Of a stretch of 30,591 nucleotides of DNA, positions 20,032 to 27,701 are shown piece after piece. The first letter of the stretch is position 1; each line of letters opens with the position of its first letter. Source of the stretch: a virus; IMG/VR virus record IMGVR_UViG_3300028608_000055, positions 1-30,591 of that record. The stretch is one strand, 5' to 3'. The notes below the pieces were generated by a model that was given only the letters and a program-made list of their open reading frames with translations, made no database searches and was not told the origin of the DNA. Both the position numbers and the translations under genes were made by a program.

Positions 20032-20573
20032 ATTACCAGAATGTGGTATCGGCAGTTGTCCGCGCCCTGGCGGCTGAGACTATCAACAGCGCGGGCGGGT
20101 GCGACTTTGAGCCGAAGGTCCAAGCAGCCAAGCAGAAGGGCGCTATCGTGGGCAAGGAGGCTGCTTTCCTCTTCGACTGCATGGTGTTCAGCCGGCTGCA
20201 CAAAAACCTCACCCCTGAGCACTGGCGGCATCTGGTGGCGAAGTACTCGACCCACGTCGACCGCAAGCACGCAGCGATAGAGGAGATCACCCGCACGCAT
20301 CGTTCTCCGGCGCCGGAGCGTTTCCGCCACTGCGCAATCCTAACCTGGGCAATGCCTAAGCTGCCGGGAGTGGATGGGAAACGCAGCACAAGCGTTCTGC
20401 CCGCGGCCTGGTACGAGATGGACAACTGGAGCAACGAGCCTCATCCGATCAAGACTCAAGAGCGCTGGAGGCGGGATATCCGTAAGGCGCTGGAGAGCGC
20501 TGTGAACGAGGCTTTGACCGAGGCGCAGCACATCCTCGACCATGAAGGCCTTTTGGTGGCAAATGTCGCTTGA
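20028..20573 (+). CDS. Candidate late antiterminator, Q-like (181 aa)
   Basis: I start at ATG 20028 (MNYQNVVSAVVRALA...), overlapping the previous stop. The protein is helical and basic with no enzyme motif: KGAIVGKEAAFLFDCMVFSR, a His/Trp-rich middle, and a C-terminal helix KALESAVNEALTEAQHILDH. Its place as last gene of the early operon, directly before a TTGACG promoter-like sequence and an intrinsic terminator, is that of lambda Q. Sequence similarity to known Q proteins is not obvious, so the role is inferred from position. Confidence 0.5.
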   Translation: MNYQNVVSAVVRALAAETINSAGGCDFEPKVQAAKQKGAIVGKEAAFLFDCMVFSRLHKNLTPEHWRHLVAKYSTHVDRKHAAIEEITRTHRSPAPERFRHCAILTWAMPKLPGVDGKRSTSVLPAAWYEMDNWSNEPHPIKTQERWRRDIRKALESAVNEALTEAQHILDHEGLLVANVA

Positions 20574-20599
20574 CGCCGAGTGAGCCAATGAGCCAATAT
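20570..20599 (+). promoter_or_regulatory. Candidate pR' late promoter with direct repeat in the spacer
   Basis: TTGACG (20570-20575, using the Q-like stop codon) is a good -35; an 18-bp spacer leads to a weak -10 CAATAT (20594-20599). The spacer region holds TGAGCCAA twice in tandem (20581-20588, 20589-20596). In lambda and phage 21, Q binds between or beside the -35 and -10 boxes. Confidence 0.5.
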
Positions 20600-20644
20600 G
20601 CACCCATCCTGTCATTCCTGCGCGTTTAGGAGTGACCAAAATAA

Positions 20645-20669
20645 GCCCGGCCTCAGTGCCGGGTTTTTT
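20645..20669 (+). terminator. Intrinsic terminator, candidate tR'
   Basis: CCCGGC/GCCGGG stem with a 6-base loop followed by TTTTTT. It stands between the early operon and the lysis genes, about 40 bases after the candidate pR' start. Confidence 0.85.
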
Positions 20670-20718
20670 ATTGCCCGTAAGAGGCCCTCAATCGGGCCTG
20701 CATGACCAGGACCAACCT

Positions 20719-21030
20719 ATGCCCGAACCAGCAAGCACGACCGCCGGCGTCCTGCTGGTGAAGTACGGCGTGATCATTGGTGGCTTCGCCGGGGCGATCC
20801 TCTCTCTGACGTTCCTGCGAGGCCTCACCCGTGGCCAGGCCGTAGCGGCCTTCTTCACTGGCTTCACCTCAGCAGTTTTCTGCACTCCACTCGCAATCAG
20901 CTTCTTCAAACTCGAGACCGGGAGTGAAACCCAATACGGCGTGGCCTTCCTGATAGGCCTTCTGGCAATGAACATCATCCCAGTGTTGAAGTCACTGGTA
21001 GGACAGTTCGGAGCCAAAGGAGCTACCTGA
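20719..21030 (+). CDS. Putative holin (103 aa, three membrane helices)
   Basis: The ATG at 20719 has AGGA seven bases upstream. Three hydrophobic stretches follow a short polar N-terminus: LVKYGVIIGGFAGAILSLTF, AVAAFFTGFTSAVFCTPLAI and YGVAFLIGLLAMNIIPVLKS. The C-terminus is short and basic. Size, topology and position as first late gene fit a phage holin, which opens the inner membrane at lysis time. The particular holin family is not certain. Confidence 0.7.
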   Translation: MPEPASTTAGVLLVKYGVIIGGFAGAILSLTFLRGLTRGQAVAAFFTGFTSAVFCTPLAISFFKLETGSETQYGVAFLIGLLAMNIIPVLKSLVGQFGAKGAT

Positions 21031-21299
21031 TGAACACGACCATCGTGTCGGCGATGGCAGCCGCGGACGCCTTCCTGTGCGTCCTGGTGGTGATCGCCGC
21101 CTGTGACTACCTACGCCGGGTGCGCCCGATAGATCAGCCCATGCTGTCCGTCGCGTTCTACCTGGTAGCAATCGGCGCCTTTGGCTCGTTCCTTGGCGCC
21201 ATGCAAAGCCAGCTGGTAAGCCCGTTCGGCGTGATGGTGCATGCGGGGATCGTCCTGTATGCCTGGGCGCGGCGTGGGCACGTATTCAAGGTTGCGTGA
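21030..21299 (+). CDS. Second holin-like membrane protein (89 aa)
   Basis: It starts at the last base of the preceding stop codon (TGATG). Three hydrophobic helices are visible (SAMAAADAFLCVLVVIAACD; LSVAFYLVAIGAFGSFLGAM; GVMVHAGIVLYAWA) with short loops and a basic end. Tandem membrane proteins here could be a holin/antiholin pair. Many Pseudomonas phages have such pairs, but which one is the effector cannot be told. Confidence 0.7.
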   Translation: MNTTIVSAMAAADAFLCVLVVIAACDYLRRVRPIDQPMLSVAFYLVAIGAFGSFLGAMQSQLVSPFGVMVHAGIVLYAWARRGHVFKVA

Positions 21300-21302
21300 C
21301 CC

Positions 21303-21337
21303 GCACCACAAAACAGAGGTGCGCCGTTTCGTGGCGC
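21303..21337. repeat. Dispersed inverted repeat, copy 4 of 4
   Basis: GCACCACAAAA (21303-21313) and TTTCGTGGCGC (21327-21337), nine of eleven pairs, 13-base loop. It lies between the holin-like genes and the end of the minus-strand moron, in non-coding DNA. Confidence 0.65.
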
Positions 21338-21365
21338 GGAGTAGTTACGTTTTCGGGGTTCGGAG

Positions 21366-21677
21366 TTAAACCTCTTCACCGCGCATGGCTCGGTCGAATT
21401 CATCCTGGGAGAGACCCGGCCTTGTGGCGGTGAACCCGTTTGATCCGCAATCAATGCTGTACCCGAGCCTCTTTACAATCTCGAAGTCGAGTCCAGACTC
21501 TCTGCTGATCTCAGACCACAGGTACGTTTTAATCGGCTGCGTCTGCTGCTTCAGCAGCCGGTTAACAGTATCTTCGAGAATCGAAGCGTCCCGGTTTTCT
21601 GAGCTTGCTTTGGCCTGCTTCCTGGCATCGCGCCCGCGATAAGTGTTGCGCTTCACATAGATTGGGTAGCTAACCAT
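21366..21677 (-). CDS. Minus-strand moron, hypothetical protein (103 aa)
   Basis: A single leftward gene in the rightward late region with its own promoter and GGAG ribosome binding site. The protein has a basic N-terminus (MVSYPIYVKRNTYRGRDARK), a helix-rich middle (SILEDTVNRLLKQQTQPIKT) and a segment WSEISRESGLDFEIVKRLGY that resembles a small helix-turn-helix. It ends acidic (QDEFDRAMRGEEV). Reading against the late transcript means it is likely expressed in the prophage. A regulator or host-benefit gene is possible; not recognised. Confidence 0.7.
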   Translation of the reverse strand: MVSYPIYVKRNTYRGRDARKQAKASSENRDASILEDTVNRLLKQQTQPIKTYLWSEISRESGLDFEIVKRLGYSIDCGSNGFTATRPGLSQDEFDRAMRGEEV

Positions 21678-21704
21678 GTCGACACTCCGTGTTGGACTGG
21701 GAGT

Positions 21705-21733
21705 TTAATAATGGCTACTCGCCATTCTTTCAA
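21705..21733 (-). promoter_or_regulatory. Promoter of the minus-strand moron with a dyad in the spacer
   Basis: Leftward: -35 TTGAAA (21733-21728), 17-bp spacer, -10 TATTAA (21710-21705). The spacer is an inverted repeat AATGGC-TACTC-GCCATT (21710-21726), a likely operator. Confidence 0.65.
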
Positions 21734-21747
21734 GGTCCAGGTGAGCT

Positions 21748-22356
21748 ATGAGCAGACCGATGCCTCCTGCTGACCTTCTCGAATCGCTCTGGCTTACCCT
21801 GCGCCCGGCAACCGGTGTATGGGACTGGGTACAGAGCGAGATCCTGGCTCCTACAGGCAGCATCCATAACCCCGAGCATGCTCACCTGATCGACGCTAAC
21901 ATCGGTGTGCTTTGGGCATCGACGGGGTTCGCCAAGCAGGGGCGGGTAGTGCTTGGCCAGGCCGAGCAGCTGATGTTCCGCGCCGGTGGATGGCAGAAGG
22001 CTCGGCAAGAGCAGCAGATGCGAGAGTGGTTCGGCGAGGAGCCCACCTACCTCATCACGCTGGCCGCTGACTACTGTGCCCAGTGCACCGATGCCGAGTT
22101 CTGCGCCTTGGTCGAGCATGAGCTGTACCACATCGCCCAGGCGACCGATGAGTACGGCGCTCCCAAGTTCACCCAGGACGGCATGCCCAAGCTCTACCTG
22201 CGTGGCCACGACGTTGAGGAGTTCGTCGGTGTGGTCAGGCGCTACGGTGCCAACGAAGGTGTACAGCAGCTGATCGACGCTGCAAGCCGGCCGCCCGAGG
22301 TGGCCAAGATCAACATTTCGAGGGCCTGCGGAACCTGCCTGCTCAAGTCGGCCTGA
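21748..22356 (+). CDS. Putative phage metallopeptidase, HExxH (202 aa)
   Basis: The zinc-peptidase motif HELYH lies at residues 124-128 in LVEHELYHIAQ, followed about 25 residues later by LRGHDVEEFVGVVRRYG, which could supply the third ligand. This is the layout of the uncharacterised phage metallopeptidase family found near terminases. A CxxC pair (SRACGTCLLKSA) ends the protein. It lies between the holin-like genes and the small terminase. Substrate and role (virion maturation, lysis or host protein cleavage) are unknown. Confidence 0.8.
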   Translation: MSRPMPPADLLESLWLTLRPATGVWDWVQSEILAPTGSIHNPEHAHLIDANIGVLWASTGFAKQGRVVLGQAEQLMFRAGGWQKARQEQQMREWFGEEPTYLITLAADYCAQCTDAEFCALVEHELYHIAQATDEYGAPKFTQDGMPKLYLRGHDVEEFVGVVRRYGANEGVQQLIDAASRPPEVAKINISRACGTCLLKSA

Positions 22357-22387
22357 ATCCTGACAGGTCCTGACGGATGATATTCAC

Positions 22388-22849
22388 ATGGCAGCACTAC
22401 GAAGCGAGGTCAAAGCCTTCATTGTTCAGGCTTTGGCCTGCTTCGATACACCCAGCCAGGTGGTGGAGGCCGTCAAGAAAGAATTTGGGGTAGATGTCAG
22501 TCGCCAGGTGTGCGAAGGGCATGACCCAACTAAGTACGCCGGGCGTGGCCTGGCCAAGCGATGGGTGGAAATGTTTCATGCATGCCGGGAGCGGTTCACG
22601 GCCGAGACGGCAGATATTCCGATCGCGCACCGCGCCTACCGCCTCCGTGCGCTGGGCAGGATGGCCGAGAAGGCCGAGAGCATGAAGAACATGGCGCTGA
22701 CTGCCCAGCTACTGGAGCAGGCGGCCAAGGAAGTCGGTGACGTGTACGTGAACCGGCAGACCAAGGCGGATGTGCCGCAGGAGAACGCGGTACCTACTTC
22801 CGTGCAGGTAACCGTGATGGATGCGAGGAAGCGCGATGCCGACGCTTAA
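22388..22849 (+). CDS. Terminase small subunit, DUF2280 type (153 aa)
   Basis: The protein follows the DUF2280 pattern: AFIVQALACFDTPSQVVEAV (about 10-29, DNA-binding N-terminal helices), a VSRQVCEGHDPTKYAGRGLA block, and the helix HRAYRLRALGRMAEKAESMK. It recognises the packaging site and recruits the large subunit. It overlaps the large subunit gene by 14 bases. The C-terminal tail (VQVTVMDARKRDADA) is flexible, as usual. Confidence 0.85.
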   Translation: MAALRSEVKAFIVQALACFDTPSQVVEAVKKEFGVDVSRQVCEGHDPTKYAGRGLAKRWVEMFHACRERFTAETADIPIAHRAYRLRALGRMAEKAESMKNMALTAQLLEQAAKEVGDVYVNRQTKADVPQENAVPTSVQVTVMDARKRDADA

Positions 22850-24131
22850 TTGCCCGCAGGCCACCTTCATCAACATGCCGCACAAGTTTCGCGGCTTCGT
22901 GGCCGGCTTCGGCTCGGGCAAGACCTGGGTAGGCTGCGCTGGCATCTGCAAGCACGTTTGGGAATGGCCCAGGATCAACTCCGGCTACTTCGCCCCGACG
23001 TACCCGCAGATCCGCGATATCTTCTTCCCGACCATCGAGGAGGTCGCCTTCGACTGGGGCCTCAAGGTCAAGACGAAGGAGAGCGACAAGGAGGTCGAGT
23101 TCTACAGCGGCGGCCAGTACCGCAGCACGACCATCTGCCGCTCGATGGAGAAGCCGCAGACCATCGTTGGCTTCAAGATCGGTCATGCCCTGGTCGATGA
23201 GCTCGACGTCCTGCCCAAGCTCAAGGCTGAGCACGCCTGGCGCAAGATCATCGCCCGTATGCGTTACAACGTGGACGGGCTCAAGAACGGCGTAGACGTC
23301 ACAACGACCCCCGAGGGGTTCAAGTTCGTCTTCCAGCAGTTCGTGAAGCAGTTGCGCGAGAAGCCAGCGATGCAGGGCATGTACGGCCTGGTGCAGGCCA
23401 GCACGTTCGACAACGAGCTGAATCTGCCGCCGGACTACATCCCATCCCTGATGGACTCCTACCCGGAGCAGCTGATCCTGGCCTACCTGAACGGCCAGTT
23501 CGTCAACTTGAACTCCGGGTCGATCTACACCGCCTACAACCGCAAGCTGAACGGCAGCCACGAGTCTGTGCAGCACGGCGAGCCTATCTTCGTGGGCATG
23601 GACTTCAACGTCGGCAAGATGTCGGCCATCGTCCACGTCAAGCGCCTGGGCATGCCCCATGCGGTGGGCGAGATCATGAACGGCTACGACACGCCCGACA
23701 TGATCCGCCAGATCAAGGAGCGCTACTGGCTGTACGCCGAGGGCAATTACCGCAAGACGCGCGAGATTCTGGTTTTCCCTGATGCCTCGGGCAAAGGCCG
23801 GAAATCGGTCAATGCGAGCACCACTGACCTTGAGCTGCTTCGCCAGGCCGGGTTCACCGTGATGGCCCCAGAGGCAAACCCGCCGGTGAAAGACCGGATC
23901 AACGCCATGAACGCCATGTTCTGCAACTCGGCGGGCGAGCGACGCTATCGGGTCAACACCGACCTCTGCCCAACCTACGCCGACTGCCTCGAGCAGCAGA
24001 TCTGGGCGCCAACAGGTGAGCCGGACAAGAGCCAGGGTAATGACCATGCCAACGACGCTGGCGGCTACTTCATCCACCATGACTATCCGATCGTCAAACC
24101 AGTGATCGTGACCCAATCCTTGAGAATGTGA
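22836..24131 (+). CDS. Terminase large subunit (431 aa)
   Basis: This is the ATP-driven DNA packaging motor and nuclease. Walker A is GFGSGKT (24-30), Walker B is HALVDELDVL with Asp121/Glu122, and the C-terminal nuclease has acidic residues in FVGMDFNVGK, FPDASGKGR and NDHANDAGGY. I start at ATG 22836 (MPTLNCPQAT...) because GAGGAAGCGCG precedes it. Length is normal for a compact terminase. It overlaps the small subunit gene and is followed at once by the portal gene. Confidence 0.95.
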   Translation: MPTLNCPQATFINMPHKFRGFVAGFGSGKTWVGCAGICKHVWEWPRINSGYFAPTYPQIRDIFFPTIEEVAFDWGLKVKTKESDKEVEFYSGGQYRSTTICRSMEKPQTIVGFKIGHALVDELDVLPKLKAEHAWRKIIARMRYNVDGLKNGVDVTTTPEGFKFVFQQFVKQLREKPAMQGMYGLVQASTFDNELNLPPDYIPSLMDSYPEQLILAYLNGQFVNLNSGSIYTAYNRKLNGSHESVQHGEPIFVGMDFNVGKMSAIVHVKRLGMPHAVGEIMNGYDTPDMIRQIKERYWLYAEGNYRKTREILVFPDASGKGRKSVNASTTDLELLRQAGFTVMAPEANPPVKDRINAMNAMFCNSAGERRYRVNTDLCPTYADCLEQQIWAPTGEPDKSQGNDHANDAGGYFIHHDYPIVKPVIVTQSLRM

Positions 24132-24133
24132 CC

Positions 24134-25513
24134 ATGAGCGATAACCCAAGCATCACGCTTCCCGCCGTCGACGAGATGCGCGGGTACTGGGCCGTGATCA
24201 CGCCACTCATGGGCGGTACGATGGCGATGCGCGCGGCGGGCAAGAGGCTGCTGCCGCAGTACCCGGCAGAGTCGGACGAAGGTTACCGGGAGCGCTTGCG
24301 CCTCTCGACCCTGCTGCCGGCGTATTCCGAGACGGTCGGCAATATGACCTCGCGGGTGTTCGCCGAGCCACTGCAGCTGGGCGACGATGTGCCCGAGCAG
24401 ATTGCTGAGATGGCCACGGACATCGACCGCGCCGGTAACGATCTCAACTCCTGGGCTGTCGAGTTCTTCCGTGATGGCTTGGGGCTAGGCCTCTGCCACG
24501 CATTCGTTGATCACCCGCCGGCCGGCGACCTGAAGACTCAGGCCGACGAGCAGGCTGCAGGGGTTCGCCCCTATGCAGTTCTGGTGAGGCCCTCGCAGGT
24601 CCTCGGCTGGCGCTCCAAGGGCGGCGTCCTGACCATGGTCCGCTACCGGGAGGTAGTCGAGGAGGAGGAGGGTGAGTTCGGCGCCAAAAGCGTCGAGCAG
24701 ATCCGCGTCCTGCTCCCTGGCAAATGGCGCACGTACCGGCGCGGCACAACAAAGGCCGCGTGGGTGCTGCACGAGGAGGGCACTAACAGCCTGAGCCGCA
24801 TCCCCTGGGTCACTTTCTACACCGGCCGCACTGGCTTCATGACGGCCAAGCCGCCACTGCTGGAGCTGGCACACCTGAACGTCAAGCACTGGCAGAGCCA
24901 GAGCGACCAGGACAACATCCTGCACGTCATCCGCGTGCCGATCCTGGCTCGCATCGGCGTGCAGATGCAGTTCACTGACCAGGGCAAGGTGATGCCGCCC
25001 GAGTTCAAGGTCGGCACCGGGTCGTTGACCGACCTGCCTCTCAATGGCGACCTGAAGTATGTGGAACACACCGGTAAGGCAGTAGAGGCAGGTAGAACCG
25101 CGCTGAAAGACCTGCTCGATGAGATGCGGATGGCTGGCGGCAAGCTGCTCACGCCAGAGAAGGCCGCGACCAAGACCGCGACCCAGGCTGAGGAGGAGGC
25201 GGCACAAGAGCTGTCGCCCCTGCAGCGGATGTCCAACCACTTCGGCGACTGCCTGGCGCAGCTGCTCCAGTTCATGGCCGAGTACCGCAGCCTGGGCGAT
25301 GGTGGCGCAGTCGAGATGCGCGGCAACTACGACGTCGACTTCATGCCAGAGGTCTCCCTGCCGACGCTGGTTTCGATGGCCAATGCCGGCATGATCTCCA
25401 AGGAAACGCTATTCACCGAGATGCAGCGCCGCGGCGTGATCAGCGACGAATACGACTGGGACGATGAGCTGGCGAAGATCGAGGCCCAAGGCCCGGCCCT
25501 CGGGGCACTGTGA
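24134..25513 (+). CDS. Portal protein, DUF4055 type (459 aa)
   Basis: The ATG at 24134 follows the terminase stop by two bases; an in-frame GTG at 24128 is the alternative. The protein has the DUF4055 layout: an N-terminal region with LSTLLPAYSETVGNMTSRVF, a VLGWRSKGGVLTMVRYREV beta segment, then HWQSQSDQDNILHVIRVPIL and a long helical C-terminal part. Position between terminase and head morphogenesis protein identifies it as the portal ring at the capsid vertex. Confidence 0.9.
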   Translation: MSDNPSITLPAVDEMRGYWAVITPLMGGTMAMRAAGKRLLPQYPAESDEGYRERLRLSTLLPAYSETVGNMTSRVFAEPLQLGDDVPEQIAEMATDIDRAGNDLNSWAVEFFRDGLGLGLCHAFVDHPPAGDLKTQADEQAAGVRPYAVLVRPSQVLGWRSKGGVLTMVRYREVVEEEEGEFGAKSVEQIRVLLPGKWRTYRRGTTKAAWVLHEEGTNSLSRIPWVTFYTGRTGFMTAKPPLLELAHLNVKHWQSQSDQDNILHVIRVPILARIGVQMQFTDQGKVMPPEFKVGTGSLTDLPLNGDLKYVEHTGKAVEAGRTALKDLLDEMRMAGGKLLTPEKAATKTATQAEEEAAQELSPLQRMSNHFGDCLAQLLQFMAEYRSLGDGGAVEMRGNYDVDFMPEVSLPTLVSMANAGMISKETLFTEMQRRGVISDEYDWDDELAKIEAQGPALGAL

Positions 25514-26589
25514 TGAAGACGGCCAACGAGAAGCTGCTGAACGAGCTGATCGGGCACGAGGTCGACCTGTCCAGGCTGAGCAACAGCCAGGTCGTGACGA
25601 TCATCAAGATCCTCAACAGCAAAGACGCCGACCTGCGCGCCGCGCTGATCGAGGCCATCGACAACCTCGGCACCGACCTGTCGGCTGCAGCTGTCGATAT
25701 CGCCCTGTCGGCGGTGCTTCGGATCAACCAGCAGACCTTCATTGAGATCCGTCTGGCCATGGACCAGGTGACCGACGGGCTGATCAGCTACGAGCTGGCG
25801 TTCCAGCAGAGCACGCTGCGGGCCATTCTCCCGGCCCTGGTGCAGGATGCATACCCGGTCGTCTCCCCGGCGTTCAGCGCGGTGAAGGCGATCGCGCAGG
25901 CCCGACCGTTCCAGGGGCGCTTGCTGAGGGAGTGGATGGCTGGCATCGAGTCCAGCCGCGCCGCCACAGTGCGCGACGCTGTGCGCTCGGGCGTGGTCGA
26001 GGGGCGCACCACTGCGGAGATCCTCCGCACGGTCATGGGTAGCCGGGTTCAGCAATACGCCGACGGGGCCCTCCAGAAGGCCAGGCGCGACGTTGAGGCG
26101 GTGGTGCGGTCTGCGGTATCCCATACAGCCGAAACGGCCAGCGACGCAGCGTACGAGGCCAACAGCGACATCATCAGCCACGTGGAGTGGCTCAGTACGC
26201 TGGACAACCACACGTCGTCCGACTGCCGGATCCGCGACCGGATGCCCTACACCCTGGGCACCTACAAGCCCATCGGCCACACGATCCCGTGGCTGGCCGG
26301 GCCCGGGCGCATCCACTTCTGCTGCCGCTCCTCCAAGGTTCCGGTGCTCAAGAGCGCCAAGGCCCTGGGCTTCAGCGACGGCGCAACGCGGGCGAGCATG
26401 GACGGCCAAGTACCCGGGTTGACCACCTACGCCGAATGGCTGAGCAAGCAGTCAGCAACGCGCCAGGACGAGATCCTTGGCCCGGAGCGTGGCCGGCTGA
26501 TGCGTGAGGGCGGGCTTAAACTCAGCACCTTCTACAACGACAAGGGCAAGCTGCTCACGCTTGAAGAGCTTCGCTTGAAACTTGAATGA
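25513..26589 (+). CDS. Phage head morphogenesis protein, Mu F/SPP1 gp7-like (358 aa)
   Basis: A long helical N-terminus is followed by the minor head domain: SGVVEGRTTAEILRTVMGSR, then AVSHTAETASDAAYEANSDI, TSSDCRIRDRM and the end block PGRIHFCCRSSKVPV. This is the Mu gpF/SPP1 gp7 family pattern. These proteins bind the portal and assist capsid assembly or DNA entry. The ATG overlaps the portal stop (TGATG). Confidence 0.85.
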   Translation: MKTANEKLLNELIGHEVDLSRLSNSQVVTIIKILNSKDADLRAALIEAIDNLGTDLSAAAVDIALSAVLRINQQTFIEIRLAMDQVTDGLISYELAFQQSTLRAILPALVQDAYPVVSPAFSAVKAIAQARPFQGRLLREWMAGIESSRAATVRDAVRSGVVEGRTTAEILRTVMGSRVQQYADGALQKARRDVEAVVRSAVSHTAETASDAAYEANSDIISHVEWLSTLDNHTSSDCRIRDRMPYTLGTYKPIGHTIPWLAGPGRIHFCCRSSKVPVLKSAKALGFSDGATRASMDGQVPGLTTYAEWLSKQSATRQDEILGPERGRLMREGGLKLSTFYNDKGKLLTLEELRLKLE

Positions 26590-26671
26590 CGTTCTTCAAC
26601 GGCTCATTAACCCATTGTTCGCGGGGCTGGGGCTCGTCTAAGCTGTGCCTTCCATTGCTAGGAGAGCACCT

Positions 26672-26821
26672 ATGAGCGACAAAGACGAGCTGGAGCATCA
26701 CGACGACGATCGCCTGTGTGAAAATGATGACGGTGCAATTGCAACCGTCCTTCGTAACGGAAAGTGGATTTGCACAGATTGCGATACGAGGGGGTCAGGA
26801 ACTTCTGACCTCAACGATTAA
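26672..26821 (+). CDS. Moron: acidic micro-protein with CxxC (49 aa)
   Basis: GGAGAGCACCT precedes the ATG. The 49-aa product starts MSDKDELEHHDDDRLCENDD, is strongly acidic, and ends with a KWICTDCDTRG zinc-ribbon-like CxxC segment. The gene sits alone between head genes with its own terminator, and its GC is lower than its neighbours. These are marks of a moron. No promoter is clear in the 80 bases before it. Small acidic phage proteins can be anti-restriction or anti-CRISPR factors, but nothing in the sequence proves this. Confidence 0.65.
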   Translation: MSDKDELEHHDDDRLCENDDGAIATVLRNGKWICTDCDTRGSGTSDLND

Positions 26822-26840
26822 TACCTGATACGCGTTTACG

Positions 26841-26867
26841 AGCCCTGGCATCTGCCGGGGCTTTTTT
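26841..26867 (+). terminator. Intrinsic terminator after the 49-aa moron
   Basis: AGCCCTGG/CCGGGGCT stem (8 pairs including one G-U, 6-base loop) followed by TTTTTT. Confidence 0.85.
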
Positions 26868-26945
26868 ATGCCTGCGGTTCGGATGGACGGGGCGCAACTG
26901 GGGCCGGATGGCTCATCAACTGGCCGGATGGCCCAGAGAGACGAC

Positions 26946-27692
26946 ATGAAACTCAAGACCGTTGAAGTGGATGGCAAGCAGTACGCCGTGATCGAGGATG
27001 GCAAGCCGGTCTACGTCGAGGACGATGGCAAGGAGGTCGCCTTCGATGCAGTGGGCACCCGCAACACCATCACCCGGCTGAATGCCGAGGCCAAGTCGCA
27101 CCGCGAGCGCGCCGACGGCTTCGAGAAGACCGCCAAGGCGTTCGAAGGCATCGAAGATGCCGCGGCCGCCAAGAAAGCCCTGGATATCGTCGCCAACCTC
27201 GACGCCAAGAAGCTGGTGGATGCCGGCGAGATCGAGAAGGTGAAGGGCGAGATCAGCAAGGCCTTCCAGACCCAGCTCGACGAAGCCAACACCAAGGCGC
27301 AGGGCTTCGAGCAGCAGCTGTATGCCGAGAAGATCGGCGGCAGCTTCGCTCGCTCGCAGTTCATCACCGAGAAGATGGCGGTTCCGGCTGACATGGTTCA
27401 GGCCACCTTCGGCAACAGCTTCAAGATCGAAGAAGGCAAGGTCGTCGCCTACGACGCCCAGGGCCAGAAGATCTTCAGCCGCAGCCGCCCGGGTGAGCTG
27501 GCCGACTTCAACGAAGCGCTCGAAACCCTCGTCTCGCAGTACCCCCATCGCGACCACATCCTGAAGAGCTCCGGTGCCAATGGCGGCGGCGCACCGAACG
27601 GCGGTGGTGGCAACAAAACCACACAGGGCAACTTCGGTGGCACCAAGGCAGAGCGCCTGGAAGCCATGAAAGGCCTGATCGCAAGCGAATAA
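26946..27692 (+). CDS. Capsid scaffold-like protein, DUF6651 type (248 aa)
   Basis: The ATG at 26946 (MKLKTVEVDGKQYAVIEDGK...) fits the family start. A short beta N-terminus is followed by a long helical, Lys/Glu/Ala-rich central region (AEAKSHRERADGFEKTAKAF; KGEISKAFQTQLDEANTKAQ), and a Gly/Asn-rich tail (NGGGAPNGGGGNKT) ends in a small helix. This is the layout of phage scaffolds that sit directly before the major capsid gene. It should guide procapsid assembly and leave before DNA packaging. Confidence 0.8.
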   Translation: MKLKTVEVDGKQYAVIEDGKPVYVEDDGKEVAFDAVGTRNTITRLNAEAKSHRERADGFEKTAKAFEGIEDAAAAKKALDIVANLDAKKLVDAGEIEKVKGEISKAFQTQLDEANTKAQGFEQQLYAEKIGGSFARSQFITEKMAVPADMVQATFGNSFKIEEGKVVAYDAQGQKIFSRSRPGELADFNEALETLVSQYPHRDHILKSSGANGGGAPNGGGGNKTTQGNFGGTKAERLEAMKGLIASE

Positions 27693-27701
27693 GGAGGCCC
27701 A

